Below, in pieces: positions 1 to 6,532 of a DNA stretch of 18,925 nt. The translations under genes and the position numbers were made by a program. Origin of the DNA: an uncultured Campylobacter sp. (lineage in GTDB: Bacteria; Campylobacterota; Campylobacteria; Campylobacterales; Campylobacteraceae); the NCBI RefSeq assembly GCF_937997465.1, contig NZ_CALKTQ010000266.1, positions 1-18,925 of the forward strand, read 5' to 3'. Under the pieces are notes generated by a model that was given only the letters and a program-made list of their open reading frames with translations, ran no database searches and was not told the DNA's origin. Each line of letters begins with the position of its first letter. The stretch's first letter is position 1.

Positions 1-152
1 GCTTCGCTCGTAGCTGCAAGCAGACCGTAAGTAGAAAGCCCTTCCGCCACCCAAGAAAAAGAAAAACTAAAAAAATTTGGAGAATCTTAAATTTAACAAA
101 ACCAAATTTAGCACTTTAAAGGTACTGAGCTAGGTGCATAAAATTTAGATTT
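1..152. other. Intergenic tail downstream of crcB, starting inside a dispersed hairpin repeat
   Basis: No convincing gene is visible. The first ~24 bases (GCTTCGCTCGTAGCTGCAAG and the next four) match the core of a repeat also seen near 11381-11413 and 13909-13928, so the window appears to open inside a copy of it. The rest is AT-rich spacer with AAATTTAG-type strings. No clear terminator for crcB is seen. Confidence 0.5.
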
Positions 153-500
153 TCAGCGAATAACGGTGCCTAGATAACAAAACCCGAGGCAAACAGAAAC
201 GCTAAAAAACGCGTTTAAAAATGCGGCTAAATTTTGTCCCGAGCTAAAAAGGCGCACCGTCTCATAGCTAAACGTCGAAAACGTCGTAAAACCGCCGAGC
301 GCGCCGACGACTAGAAATAGCCTTAAATTTTCGCTCAAATTTAATGAGAGTAGTACGCCGATCAAAAAGCTACCAAGAGCATTGACGCAAAGAGTAGCAA
401 GCGGAAAATCGGGGCAAAATTTAGCGACCGCGCCGCTTAAAACAGCTCTACAAACCGACCCCAAAAATCCGCCGCACCCGATTAAGAGCAAATTTTGCAT
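153..500 (-). CDS. crcB: Fluoride ion channel CrcB/FluC
   Basis: Small inner-membrane protein of the CrcB/FluC family, which exports fluoride as a dual-topology dimer. From the ATG at 500 it is 115 aa, normal for the family. Visible family features are the N-terminal GCGGFLGSVCR stretch (residues 8-18), Asn40 in the NALGSFLIG helix, and the phenylalanine-rich GGFTTFSTFS motif at 69-78, whose Phe residues line the fluoride path. Four hydrophobic helices are apparent. A TTG start at 509 is possible, but the ATG at 500 forms a TGATG stop/start overlap with bioB, typical of translational coupling, and is preferred. It is therefore probably expressed from the bioB promoter. I saw no fluoride riboswitch upstream. 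Confidence 0.93.
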   Translation of the reverse strand: MQNLLLIGCGGFLGSVCRAVLSGAVAKFCPDFPLATLCVNALGSFLIGVLLSLNLSENLRLFLVVGALGGFTTFSTFSYETVRLFSSGQNLAAFLNAFFSVSVCLGFCYLGTVIR

Positions 501-1339
501 CAGTGGCAAAGCGTCGCGAAGCTAAATCCGCGCGCTTTAAACTCGGCGATATCGCGGCTGGCGACCTCGCCCTTGGTCGTGAGGTAGTCGCCGATGACGA
601 CGGCGGAGACGCCGTGATCAAAGATTTCGTATTGACGTTCGCCTAAAATTTTCTCGCGACCGCCTGCTATCATAACGCGAGCGTTAGGCAGTGCGCGGAC
701 GGTGTCGTCGATGATCCGTAGGGCTTCGTCCGCTCCCATAGGCGGCCGTTTGACGCGTAGCGCGTCATTTTGGATAAAGAAATTTATCGGGCTAGAAAAC
801 GGATCAAGCTTCGCAAGGCTAGCTTGCAAGCTCGCGCGGTCGGCCTCGCTCTCGCCAAGCCCGTAAATGCCGCCCGTGCAAAGCATTAGCCCCGCTTCTT
901 TGGCGTCGATGTTGGTCTGCCAGCGCTCGTCCCAGCTATGCGTCGAGCAAATTTGCGGGAAAAACTCGCGCGAGGTCTCAAGGTTGTGATTGTAGCTAAA
1001 CACGCCCGCGCTTTTTAGCTCTTTTAGCTGCGGCAGCGTCGCCATGCCGTTGCAAGCGATCAGCATGAGGTTTGGGACTTCTTTATTTACGGCGCGCGCG
1101 AGGCGGGCGATCTCCTCGGTCTTTTTGTCCGTGAGCCTTGCGCCGCTAGTGACGAGGCAAAAGCCTAGCGCATGGTTGGCTGCCGCGATCTTGGCCTCGG
1201 CGACGACTTGCTGGGCGGATTTGATTTTGTATTTTTCGATATCGGCGTTTATGCCCGCACTTTGCGTACAGTAGCCGCAGTCCTCGGAGCAGTTGCCAGA
1301 ACTTACCGAACAAATGGCACACAACATAATAGTTTTCAT
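500..1339 (-). CDS. bioB: Biotin synthase BioB
   Basis: Radical SAM enzyme that inserts sulfur into dethiobiotin to make biotin; cytosolic, dimeric, with a [4Fe-4S] and a [2Fe-2S] cluster. The CxxxCxxC triad is C17-C21-C24 (CSEDCGYC). Likely [2Fe-2S] ligands are C61 (GFCLVTSG), C96 (LIACNG), C154 (CTGGIYGLGE) and R221 (ARVMIAGGRE). YNHNLET (116-122) is also typical. At 279 aa it is shorter than E. coli BioB (346 aa), mostly at both ends, as expected for the short epsilonproteobacterial form. An AAGGAA ribosome site precedes the ATG at 1339. It is followed directly by crcB with a one-base stop/start overlap. No other biotin genes are in the window. Confidence 0.95.
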   Translation of the reverse strand: MKTIMLCAICSVSSGNCSEDCGYCTQSAGINADIEKYKIKSAQQVVAEAKIAAANHALGFCLVTSGARLTDKKTEEIARLARAVNKEVPNLMLIACNGMATLPQLKELKSAGVFSYNHNLETSREFFPQICSTHSWDERWQTNIDAKEAGLMLCTGGIYGLGESEADRASLQASLAKLDPFSSPINFFIQNDALRVKRPPMGADEALRIIDDTVRALPNARVMIAGGREKILGERQYEIFDHGVSAVVIGDYLTTKGEVASRDIAEFKARGFSFATLCH

Positions 1340-1668
1340 TAGATTATTCCTTTTTTAGCGGCTCGTTTTTTTTGCCCTATACTTCGTTGGATTTCGCTGC
1401 GGGCTACAGTTACGTATTATATATACGCTCCTTTGCCCTTGCTCATCCGCCTCGTCTATGACAAAAATACTTCGCCTTATCGTTTTGCGCTTAAATTCGG
1501 GGTCAAATTTAAAGCCAAATTAGTATTTTTTCGGTGTGGCAAGATACCTAGATTTGCGATACCCGCGGCGACTTTTTCGGCGATGAAATTTGACCCGTCG
1601 CGAGTCGGCGCACAGGCACGCAAAGGCAAAATTTATGCTAAAATCGGCGCAAATTTAAAGGATAATCT
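1340..1668. other. Divergent intergenic region between bioB and the lipoprotein gene
   Basis: About 330 bases with no gene I would accept; the open frame across 1433-1672 has no ribosome site and no protein-like character. A tract at 1472-1493 (AAAATACTTCGCCTTATCG and following) closely resembles 11432-11453 upstream of hemJ. The stretch TTAGCGGCTCG near 1356-1366 resembles the TTAGCGGCTTG at 11291-11301. These suggest shared degenerate repeat material upstream of bioB and hemJ. Confidence 0.5.
1639..1644 (+). promoter_or_regulatory. Possible extended -10 element for the lipoprotein/proC unit
   Basis: TATGCTAAAAT contains a TG-N-TAAAAT extended -10, 25 bases upstream of the ATG at 1669 and just before the AAAGGA ribosome site (1657-1662). 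Campylobacter sigma-70 promoters rely mainly on the -10. Judged by eye only. Confidence 0.35.
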
Positions 1669-2299
1669 ATGAAAAAACTAAAATTTATCTTTGCTCTCGT
1701 TGCGGCATTTGTTTTTTAGCGGTTGCTACGAGACGACGCTGCTTACACGGGTGCCGATCTCCGCGCTTGCTTCGGATAAAAGCTCGGACGTGAAATCCAC
1801 GCTCGTGCTAACGGGTATAACGCCGCAGACGCACGAGACGAAAACGGTAACGGACAACGTGCGGGTTTTCGTCCCGGACGCTAAATTTAAGGATTTTCCG
1901 ACGGGAGAAACCGCCTACGAGATGAGCGTTAGCGTAGGCAAGGGCGAAAAGGGCGGCAAAAACTCGGATAAGCGCGCCGTGCGGATATATCTAGGCCAAG
2001 ACGGCGACGTCTACGGCAAGCTTAGTAAAAACATGCTCGATCAGTACGCGGGCGCGGCGAAACAGGGCGAAGCGCCGATGCTAAAAGCAGCGATCAAATT
2101 TGAAAACGACACGAAGGACGTCTATGAGCTAGTCGTGGGCAACGAGTTTAAGGCTAGCGACGAGGCCGAGACGGGCGGCGTTTATACCTTGACGCCGGGG
2201 CAGGTTACGGGCGCTATCTGGGCAGATAGCGCGGCGGTGCGCGAGGCGCTTGCCGGCAAGGTGGTCAAAATCGGCACTCTAAAAAAGGCGGTAAAATGA
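1669..2299 (+). pseudogene. Putative lipoprotein of unknown function, frameshift in the signal peptide
   Basis: An ATG at 1669 with a good AAAGGA site starts MKKLKFIFALVAAFVF and then meets TAG at 1717-1719. Removing one T from the T6 run at 1712-1717 joins it to a long frame running to 2299. This gives a ~209-aa protein with signal peptide and lipobox FVFSGC (Cys19), clearly the ancestral reading. The mature part has no family I recognise: it begins YETTLLTRVPIS, is rich in charged residues, and carries no catalytic motif I can name. A TTG at 1691 could start the long frame, but the product would lose the signal peptide. The stop overlaps the proC start (ATGA at 2296-2299), so the two are translationally coupled. 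The shift may be a homopolymer error, phase variation, recoding or decay; the intact 190-codon remainder argues against old decay. Confidence 0.75.
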
Positions 2300-3084
2300 A
2301 AAATCCTAAAATCGGCTTTATCGGCGGCGGAAATATGGGCGGCGCGATGATCGAAAATTTGGCGCAAAGGCTGGGCGGCGAGCGAGTATTTGTCTATGCC
2401 AGGAGCAAAACGGCGGATCTGCGCGAAAAGTGCGGCGTAAACGCCTGCGAGAGCGAGGCTGCGGTCGCGTCGGCGGCCGATGTCACGGTGCTAGCGACTA
2501 AGCCCGCGGCGTATGAGGGTATATTAAATTTGATAAAAGAGGTGGCGAGAGGTAAGGTTATAGTCACGCTCGCCCCGAGCTTTAGCCTGGAGCAAAGCAT
2601 GCAAATTTTAGGCGCACAGGCTAAGATCGCGCGCGCGATGCCAAACACTCCCGCGGCAATCGCAGAGGGCGTAAGCGCGCTGTGCTTTAACGAAAATTTA
2701 AGCGCGGACGAGCGGACTGCGGTGCGAGAGATTTTTGAAAATTTCGGCGCCGTTTATGAGCTGGAGGAAGCTAAATTTGCCGCATTTACGGGCATCGCAG
2801 GTAGCCTGCCGGCCTATGTTTTTATGTTTATCGAAGCAGCGGCCGATGCAGGAGTGCTCGAGGGGCTGCCTAGAGCGCTGGCGTACGAAGCCGTCGCGGC
2901 TAGCGTTGCAGGCTCGGCGCGACTCATGCTAAAAAGCGGCAAGCATCCTGCAGCCTTAAAAGACGAAATTTGCTCGCCTGGCGGCACGACGATAGAAGCG
3001 GTCAAAGCGCTGGAAAACGGCGGGTTTCGCGCGGCGGTGTTGGATGCAGTGGGTGCGTGCGTCAAAAAGGCGCGCACTAAGTAA
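2296..3084 (+). CDS. proC: Pyrroline-5-carboxylate reductase ProC
   Basis: Catalyses the last step of proline synthesis, NAD(P)H-dependent reduction of 1-pyrroline-5-carboxylate to L-proline, in the cytosol. It is 262 aa, close to the usual ~270. The N-terminal Rossmann fold shows GFIGGGNMGGAM (residues 7-18). The middle has the family signature ARAMPNTPAAIAEGVSAL. The C-terminal dimerisation domain carries GIAGSLPAYVFMFIEA and the conserved SPGGTTIEAVKALENGGFR. The ATG overlaps the stop of the upstream lipoprotein gene as ATGA, so translation is probably coupled. No proA or proB is nearby. Confidence 0.95.
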   Translation: MKNPKIGFIGGGNMGGAMIENLAQRLGGERVFVYARSKTADLREKCGVNACESEAAVASAADVTVLATKPAAYEGILNLIKEVARGKVIVTLAPSFSLEQSMQILGAQAKIARAMPNTPAAIAEGVSALCFNENLSADERTAVREIFENFGAVYELEEAKFAAFTGIAGSLPAYVFMFIEAAADAGVLEGLPRALAYEAVAASVAGSARLMLKSGKHPAALKDEICSPGGTTIEAVKALENGGFRAAVLDAVGACVKKARTK

Positions 3085-3273
3085 ATTTACTGCTTTGGTC
3101 GACGCTTAAAAACGATTTTTAGAGTTTAAAGGCGTGGATTTTTACTTATAGACGCGACCTGTTCTAGATTACGAGTTAAATTTAAAAATTCTAATCAAAA
3201 TTTTAATTTTCGTAAAATTTGAAATTTAACTTATAGCTCGGTCCTGTCAATATTTGAGCCGATTTTGTATCCA

Positions 3274-3321
3274 AAATTTATATCATTTAAAAAATAAAAT
3301 CCAAAATTTTGATATAAATTT
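3274..3321. repeat. 12-bp perfect inverted repeat, candidate operator
   Basis: AAATTTATATCA (3274-3285) is matched by TGATATAAATTT (3310-3321), with a 24-base spacer. It lies 25-75 bases upstream of the putative -10 of the sulfur operon, where an activator or repressor could bind. It is AT-only except for one C/G pair, so chance in AT-rich DNA is a real alternative. Confidence 0.4.
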
Positions 3322-3345
3322 ATTTTATCTTAAACTTTTTTTGCA

Positions 3346-3351
3346 TAAAAT
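3346..3351 (+). promoter_or_regulatory. Putative -10 of the cystine/methionine operon
   Basis: TTTTTTTGCATAAAATC gives TAAAAT preceded by a T-rich stretch, as in Campylobacter sigma-70 promoters. Transcription would begin near 3358, about 25 bases before the small leader frame at 3382. Confidence 0.45.
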
Positions 3352-3381
3352 CACCGCCAAATTTTACTCGAAAGGTACGCT

Positions 3382-3429
3382 ATGAAAAACGATATGTGCG
3401 ACATGTGTTGTTGCGAAATGAAAAGCTAG
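3382..3429 (+). CDS. Cys/Met-rich leader peptide, 15 aa
   Basis: The frame encodes MKNDMCDMCCCEMKS and ends at TAG (3427-3429). Eight of 15 residues are sulfur amino acids: four Met (including the start) and four Cys, three of them consecutive (codons TGT TGT TGC at 3406-3414). AAAGG at 3371-3375 is a reasonable ribosome site six bases before the ATG, and a -10-like box lies ~30 bases upstream. The next genes encode cystine-type ABC transport proteins and a trans-sulfuration enzyme, exactly where a regulatory leader peptide would sit. Ribosome stalling on Cys codons during Cys-tRNA shortage could select between the hairpins at 3433-3464 and 3442-3492. The peptide and its location are seen directly; the attenuation role is inferred. 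A small metal- or thiol-binding peptide is an alternative. Confidence 0.65.
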   Translation: MKNDMCDMCCCEMKS

Positions 3430-3432
3430 GGC

Positions 3433-3492
3433 GCTAGGCACGAATATCTCTTTAAGTGCTTAGCAGGTCGCTAAACATTTAAAAAGATATTT
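3433..3492 (+). promoter_or_regulatory. Mutually exclusive hairpins after the leader peptide (candidate attenuator)
   Basis: Hairpin A pairs 3433-3441 (GCTAGGCAC) with 3456-3464 (GTGCTTAGC), 9 bp with one G-U. Hairpin B pairs 3442-3458 with 3476-3492 (16 of 17 pairs, two of them G-U) and continues inward with 3460-3464 against 3470-3474 around an AGGTC loop. Both use 3456-3464, so they cannot coexist. A ribosome at the leader stop (3427-3429) would cover the 5' arm of A and allow B; a ribosome stalled on the Cys codons would leave A free. B is followed only by a short T run, so whether it acts as terminator or on translation is unresolved. Confidence 0.5.
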
Positions 3493-3498
3493 TCAACT

Positions 3499-3518
3499 CC
3501 GCACTCGCGGGCCTTTTT
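3499..3518 (+). terminator. Weak terminator-like hairpin before the first binding-protein gene
   Basis: CCGC (3499-3502), loop ACTC, GCGG (3507-3510), then GCC and TTTTT (3514-3518). The stem is only 4-5 bp, so this is a tentative attenuator terminator at best; it lies between the leader structures and the gene at 3557. Confidence 0.3.
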
Positions 3519-3556
3519 AGATGAATAGCCAACGATAAATTTAAAAAGGATAAAAA

Positions 3557-4315
3557 ATGAAAAAACTACTAAAATCTTCTCTACTTGCTTTGGCGAGCTT
3601 CGCTCTTTTAACCGGCGCAAATGCAAAAACTCTCGAAAACGGCGTTTTGAAAATCGCGACCGAAGGCACGTATTCACCCTACTCCTACCACGATAAAAAC
3701 GACGCGCTAACCGGCTACGACGTAGAAGTGGCACGCGAAGTGGCAAAGAAGTTAAATTTAAAAGCGGAATTCGTCGAAGCTCCGTGGGATGCGATGCTTG
3801 CGGCATTTGATGCGGGTAAGGCCGATATCGTGTTCAATCAAGTAAGTATCACGGACGAGCGTAAGAAAAAATACGACTATACCGCTCCATACACCGTCGC
3901 CTACGCCGCGCTAGTCACACATAAAGATAATAACGAAATCAAAAGCTTCGAGGATCTAAAAGGCAAAAAAAGCGCGCATTCGGCAACCAGCAACTGGGCC
4001 GGCATCGCGCAAAAATACGGCGCGCAAATCGTCACCGTAGACGGCTTTAGCAAGGGCGTGGAGCTCATTATTAGCCGCCGTGCGGATGCGACGATAAACG
4101 ATAGCGTGACCTTCTATGACTACATAAATCAGCGTCCAAACGCACCTTTAAAAATAGCCGCTAGCGGCAATGAGCCGATCTACTCCGCAGCCATCGTAAA
4201 AAAGGGCAACGAAGAGCTCGTAAATGACGTAAACAAGGCTCTTAGCGAGCTAAAAAGCGAAGGCAAGCTAAAAGAAATTTCGGTCAAATACTTCGGCAAA
4301 GATATCTCGGAGTAA
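3557..4315 (+). CDS. Cystine-type ABC transporter substrate-binding protein (first copy)
   Basis: Periplasmic solute-binding protein of family 3, 252 aa. Signal peptide residues 1-23 are cleaved after ANA. The mature protein closely follows the cystine-binding FliY/TcyJ type: ATEGTYSPYSYHD at the N-terminus, GYDVEVAREVAKKL, APWDAMLAAFDAGKAD, FNQVSITDERKKKYDY, SATSNW in the hinge region, DATINDSVTFYDYINQRPNAP, and KYFGKDISE at the end. It should deliver cystine or a related sulfur amino acid to the permease and ATPase downstream. Campylobacter cysteine-binding proteins of the CjaA type are related. An AAAAAGGA site precedes the ATG. It is the first full-length gene after the Cys/Met leader, and its close paralogue follows 41 bases later. 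Substrate identity is inferred from family resemblance and context. Confidence 0.85.
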   Translation: MKKLLKSSLLALASFALLTGANAKTLENGVLKIATEGTYSPYSYHDKNDALTGYDVEVAREVAKKLNLKAEFVEAPWDAMLAAFDAGKADIVFNQVSITDERKKKYDYTAPYTVAYAALVTHKDNNEIKSFEDLKGKKSAHSATSNWAGIAQKYGAQIVTVDGFSKGVELIISRRADATINDSVTFYDYINQRPNAPLKIAASGNEPIYSAAIVKKGNEELVNDVNKALSELKSEGKLKEISVKYFGKDISE

Positions 4316-4356
4316 AATTTACTCGCATAAAAGCAGCTAAATTTAAAGGATAAAAG

Positions 4357-5109
4357 ATGGTTTCAAAACTACTAAAAATTTTGGCTCTAGGTGCGCTTCT
4401 TACGCTAAATTTAAACGCAAAAACCATAAAAGAGGGCGTTTTAACGATCGCTACGGAAGGTACTTACGCGCCGTTTTCATACTACGACGATAAAAACGAG
4501 CTAAAGGGCTATGACGTAGATATCGCCCGCGAAGTCGCTAAGAAGCTAAATTTAAAGATCGAGTTTTTAACCGCTCCGTGGGATGCGATGCTTGCGGCGT
4601 TTGATGCAGGCAAGGCCGATGCGGTATTTAATCAAGTAAGCGTTACCGATGAGCGCAAGAAAAAATACGACTACGCGCAGCCCTATACGGTCGTGCACGG
4701 CGCCATCATCACTCATAAAGATAACGACGACATCAAAAGCTTTGATGATCTAAAAGGTAAGAAAAACGCGGACTCCGCTACCAGCAACTGGGCGAAGGTG
4801 GCCGCTAGCTACGGAGCGCAAAACGTCACGGTCGATAGCTTTAGCAAGAGCATGGAGCTTCTCGTTAGCAAGCGCGTAGATACCGTCGTGCGCGATAATA
4901 TCGTATTTTACGACTTCATCAAGCAGCGCCCGGGCGCTCCGGTTAAAATAGCCGCCGAGGGAAGCGATACCGACTATACCGCACCTATCGTGCAAAAGGG
5001 CAATACGGAGCTTGCGGGGCAGATCAGCAAGGCGATAGAGGAGCTAAAAAACGAAGGCAAGCTGGCTGAAATTTCGATCAGGTATTTCGGCAAAGATGTC
5101 TCGCGGTAG
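4357..5109 (+). CDS. Cystine-type ABC transporter substrate-binding protein (second copy)
   Basis: Tandem paralogue of the preceding gene, 250 aa, with signal peptide residues 1-21 (cleavage after LNA). Most blocks are shared: ATEGTYAPFSYYDD, GYDVDIAREVAKKLNLK, APWDAMLAAFDAGKAD, FNQVSVTDERKKKYDY, SATSNW and a YFGKDVS end. It differs where the first copy and FliY-type proteins read DATINDS: here it is DTVVRDN, followed by IVFYDFIKQRPGAP. That change, in the second lobe, may alter specificity, so the pair may feed two substrates to one permease. AAAGGA precedes the ATG. Its TAG directly abuts the permease ATG at 5110, implying coupled translation. Confidence 0.85.
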   Translation: MVSKLLKILALGALLTLNLNAKTIKEGVLTIATEGTYAPFSYYDDKNELKGYDVDIAREVAKKLNLKIEFLTAPWDAMLAAFDAGKADAVFNQVSVTDERKKKYDYAQPYTVVHGAIITHKDNDDIKSFDDLKGKKNADSATSNWAKVAASYGAQNVTVDSFSKSMELLVSKRVDTVVRDNIVFYDFIKQRPGAPVKIAAEGSDTDYTAPIVQKGNTELAGQISKAIEELKNEGKLAEISIRYFGKDVSR

Positions 5110-5784
5110 ATGGCGATGAACGAATTTGACCGCATAAGCGAGCTTTTGCTAAGCTCGCTACAACCTATGGCGCTGGCGATGATAAAGGTGACGCTGCCTC
5201 TTACGGCGATCTCCTTTTCGCTGGGGCTTCTTATCGCGGTGCTAACGGCGATTGCGCGCATAGCAAATATCAAAATTTTAAAGCAGCTTAGCGAATTTTA
5301 TATCTGGATATTTCGCGGCACGCCGCTTTTGGTGCAGCTTTTTATCGTATATTTCGGTCTGCCGATCGTGGGCGTTACGCTCGATGTTTGGAGCGCGGCG
5401 ATCATAACTTTCAGCCTAAATATCGGCGCTTACGCTTCCGAAGCCGTTAGGGCGGCCGTGCTTTCGGTGCCCAAAGGCCAGTGGGAAGCGGCTACGGCGC
5501 TCGGGATGAGTTATACGCAAATTTTACGCCGTATCATCGCTCCGCAAGCCGCTCGTATCTCGCTGCCTCCGCTTTCAAATATCTTTATCAGCACGCTAAA
5601 AGACACCTCGCTTGCGGCTTCTATCACGATGGTCGATATGTTTATGGTCGCTCAGCGCATCGCCGCGCGCACTTTCGATCCGCTCACGCTTTACGTGCTA
5701 GCCGCGCTTTTTTATCTGATCGTTTGCACGTTTTTGACGTTTTTGCAAGCTAGGCTCGAGAAGAGATTTTCAAGGTACGTGTGA
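5110..5784 (+). CDS. Amino-acid ABC transporter permease (HisM/TcyL family)
   Basis: Inner-membrane permease of the polar amino acid ABC family, 224 aa, about the usual length. Several hydrophobic helices are evident. IFRGTPLLVQLFIVYFGLP (residues 67-85) is the family signature. The EAA loop that docks onto the ATPase starts at E126: EAATALGMSYTQILRRIIAP. LKDTSLAASI follows near the C-terminal helices. Only one permease gene is present, so it is expected to act as a homodimer. The ATG at 5110 immediately follows the stop of the second binding protein; an ATG at 5116 is also possible. The stop overlaps the ATPase start (TGATG at 5782-5786). Confidence 0.9.
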   Translation: MAMNEFDRISELLLSSLQPMALAMIKVTLPLTAISFSLGLLIAVLTAIARIANIKILKQLSEFYIWIFRGTPLLVQLFIVYFGLPIVGVTLDVWSAAIITFSLNIGAYASEAVRAAVLSVPKGQWEAATALGMSYTQILRRIIAPQAARISLPPLSNIFISTLKDTSLAASITMVDMFMVAQRIAARTFDPLTLYVLAALFYLIVCTFLTFLQARLEKRFSRYV

Positions 5785-6516
5785 TGATAAAATTTAAAAA
5801 TTTGACTAAGAAATTCGGCGACAACGTTGTTTTAAACGGCTTAAATTTAGAATTTAAAGACGGGCAGACTACGGTTATTTTAGGAAGCTCGGGCTCTGGT
5901 AAATCAACCCTACTGCGTTGCATAAATTTACTCGAGATCCCGGATGGAGGCGAGCTCGAGCTTGGAGGCGATAAGATAAATTTCGTCGGTAAAATTTCGC
6001 AAAAAGATATGCTGCCGTTTCGCGAACACACGGGGATGGTCTTTCAGAGCTTTAATCTATTTCCGCATCTAACGGCTTTGCAAAACGTAACCGAAGGCCC
6101 CGTGCAGGTGCTAAAAATCCCAAAAGAGCAGGCAGAAGTTGAGGCTCTGGCTCTACTTGAAAAGGTCGGGCTAAAGGGCAAGGAGCACGAGTATCCAAGT
6201 AGGCTCTCGGGTGGTCAGTCGCAGCGAGTGGCGATAGCGCGGGCGCTTGCGATGAAGCCGTATTTTTTGCTTTTGGACGAGCCTACGAGCGCGCTTGATC
6301 CGGAGCTTGAGGCAGAGGTTTTGAAGGTTATCGGCAGCCTTAGCAAGGAGCGCGACTCGCTCATCATCGTCACGCACAATATGAACTTCGCCCGCAAAGT
6401 CGCGGATCGAATTTTATTTTGAGCGCGGCAATATCGAATTTGACGGTACGGCTGAGGAATTTTTCGGTAGCAACTCGCCGCGCATAGTTAAATTTATCTC
6501 GGCGATGGATTTTTAA
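5784..6516 (+). pseudogene. Amino-acid ABC transporter ATP-binding protein (TcyN/GlnQ type), frameshifted near its C-terminus
   Basis: The ATG at 5784 overlaps the permease stop (TGATG). The first 212 residues hold every catalytic motif: Walker A GSSGSGKST (34-42), Q-loop Q88, signature LSGGQ (141-145), Walker B FLLLDEP (161-167) and H198. Translation then stops at TGA 6420-6422, after ...VADRILF. In the +1 frame the sequence continues ERGNIEFDGTAEEFFG and on to TAA at 6514-6516, the expected end of a ~243-aa family member. One base in the T4 run (6417-6420) is therefore surplus, or two are missing. The truncated 212-aa form could still bind ATP. The site reads UUU UGA G, where a tRNA-Phe slip of +1 would restore the frame. 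Sequencing error is the simplest alternative. A GTG at 5781 is a less likely start. Confidence 0.8.
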
Positions 6517-6532
6517 AATTTAAAGGAAAAAA

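Larger units (their letters stand above)
3085..3381. other. AT-rich intergenic region upstream of the sulfur amino acid operon
   Basis: About 300 bases without a gene. Visible items are an imperfect direct repeat (ACTTATAGACGCGACCTGT at 3144-3162; ACTTATAGCTCGGTCCTGT at 3229-3247), a perfect 12-bp inverted repeat (3274-3285 and 3310-3321), and a -10-like TAAAAT at 3346-3351. No clear terminator for proC was found. Confidence 0.5.

Noticed and set aside
1340..1432. Fluoride riboswitch ahead of bioB/crcB
   Set aside because: No sequence resembling the crcB-motif aptamer is visible; crcB seems to depend on bioB translation.
1433..1672. Open frame of 79 codons upstream of the lipoprotein gene
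   Set aside because: No ribosome site, no protein-like pattern, overlaps a tract resembling intergenic repeat near hemJ, and crosses the real lipoprotein start.
3471..3806. Minus-strand 111-codon frame across the attenuator region and first binding-protein gene
   Set aside because: Antisense to a clear gene and to the leader structures; Arg/Leu-rich shadow composition.
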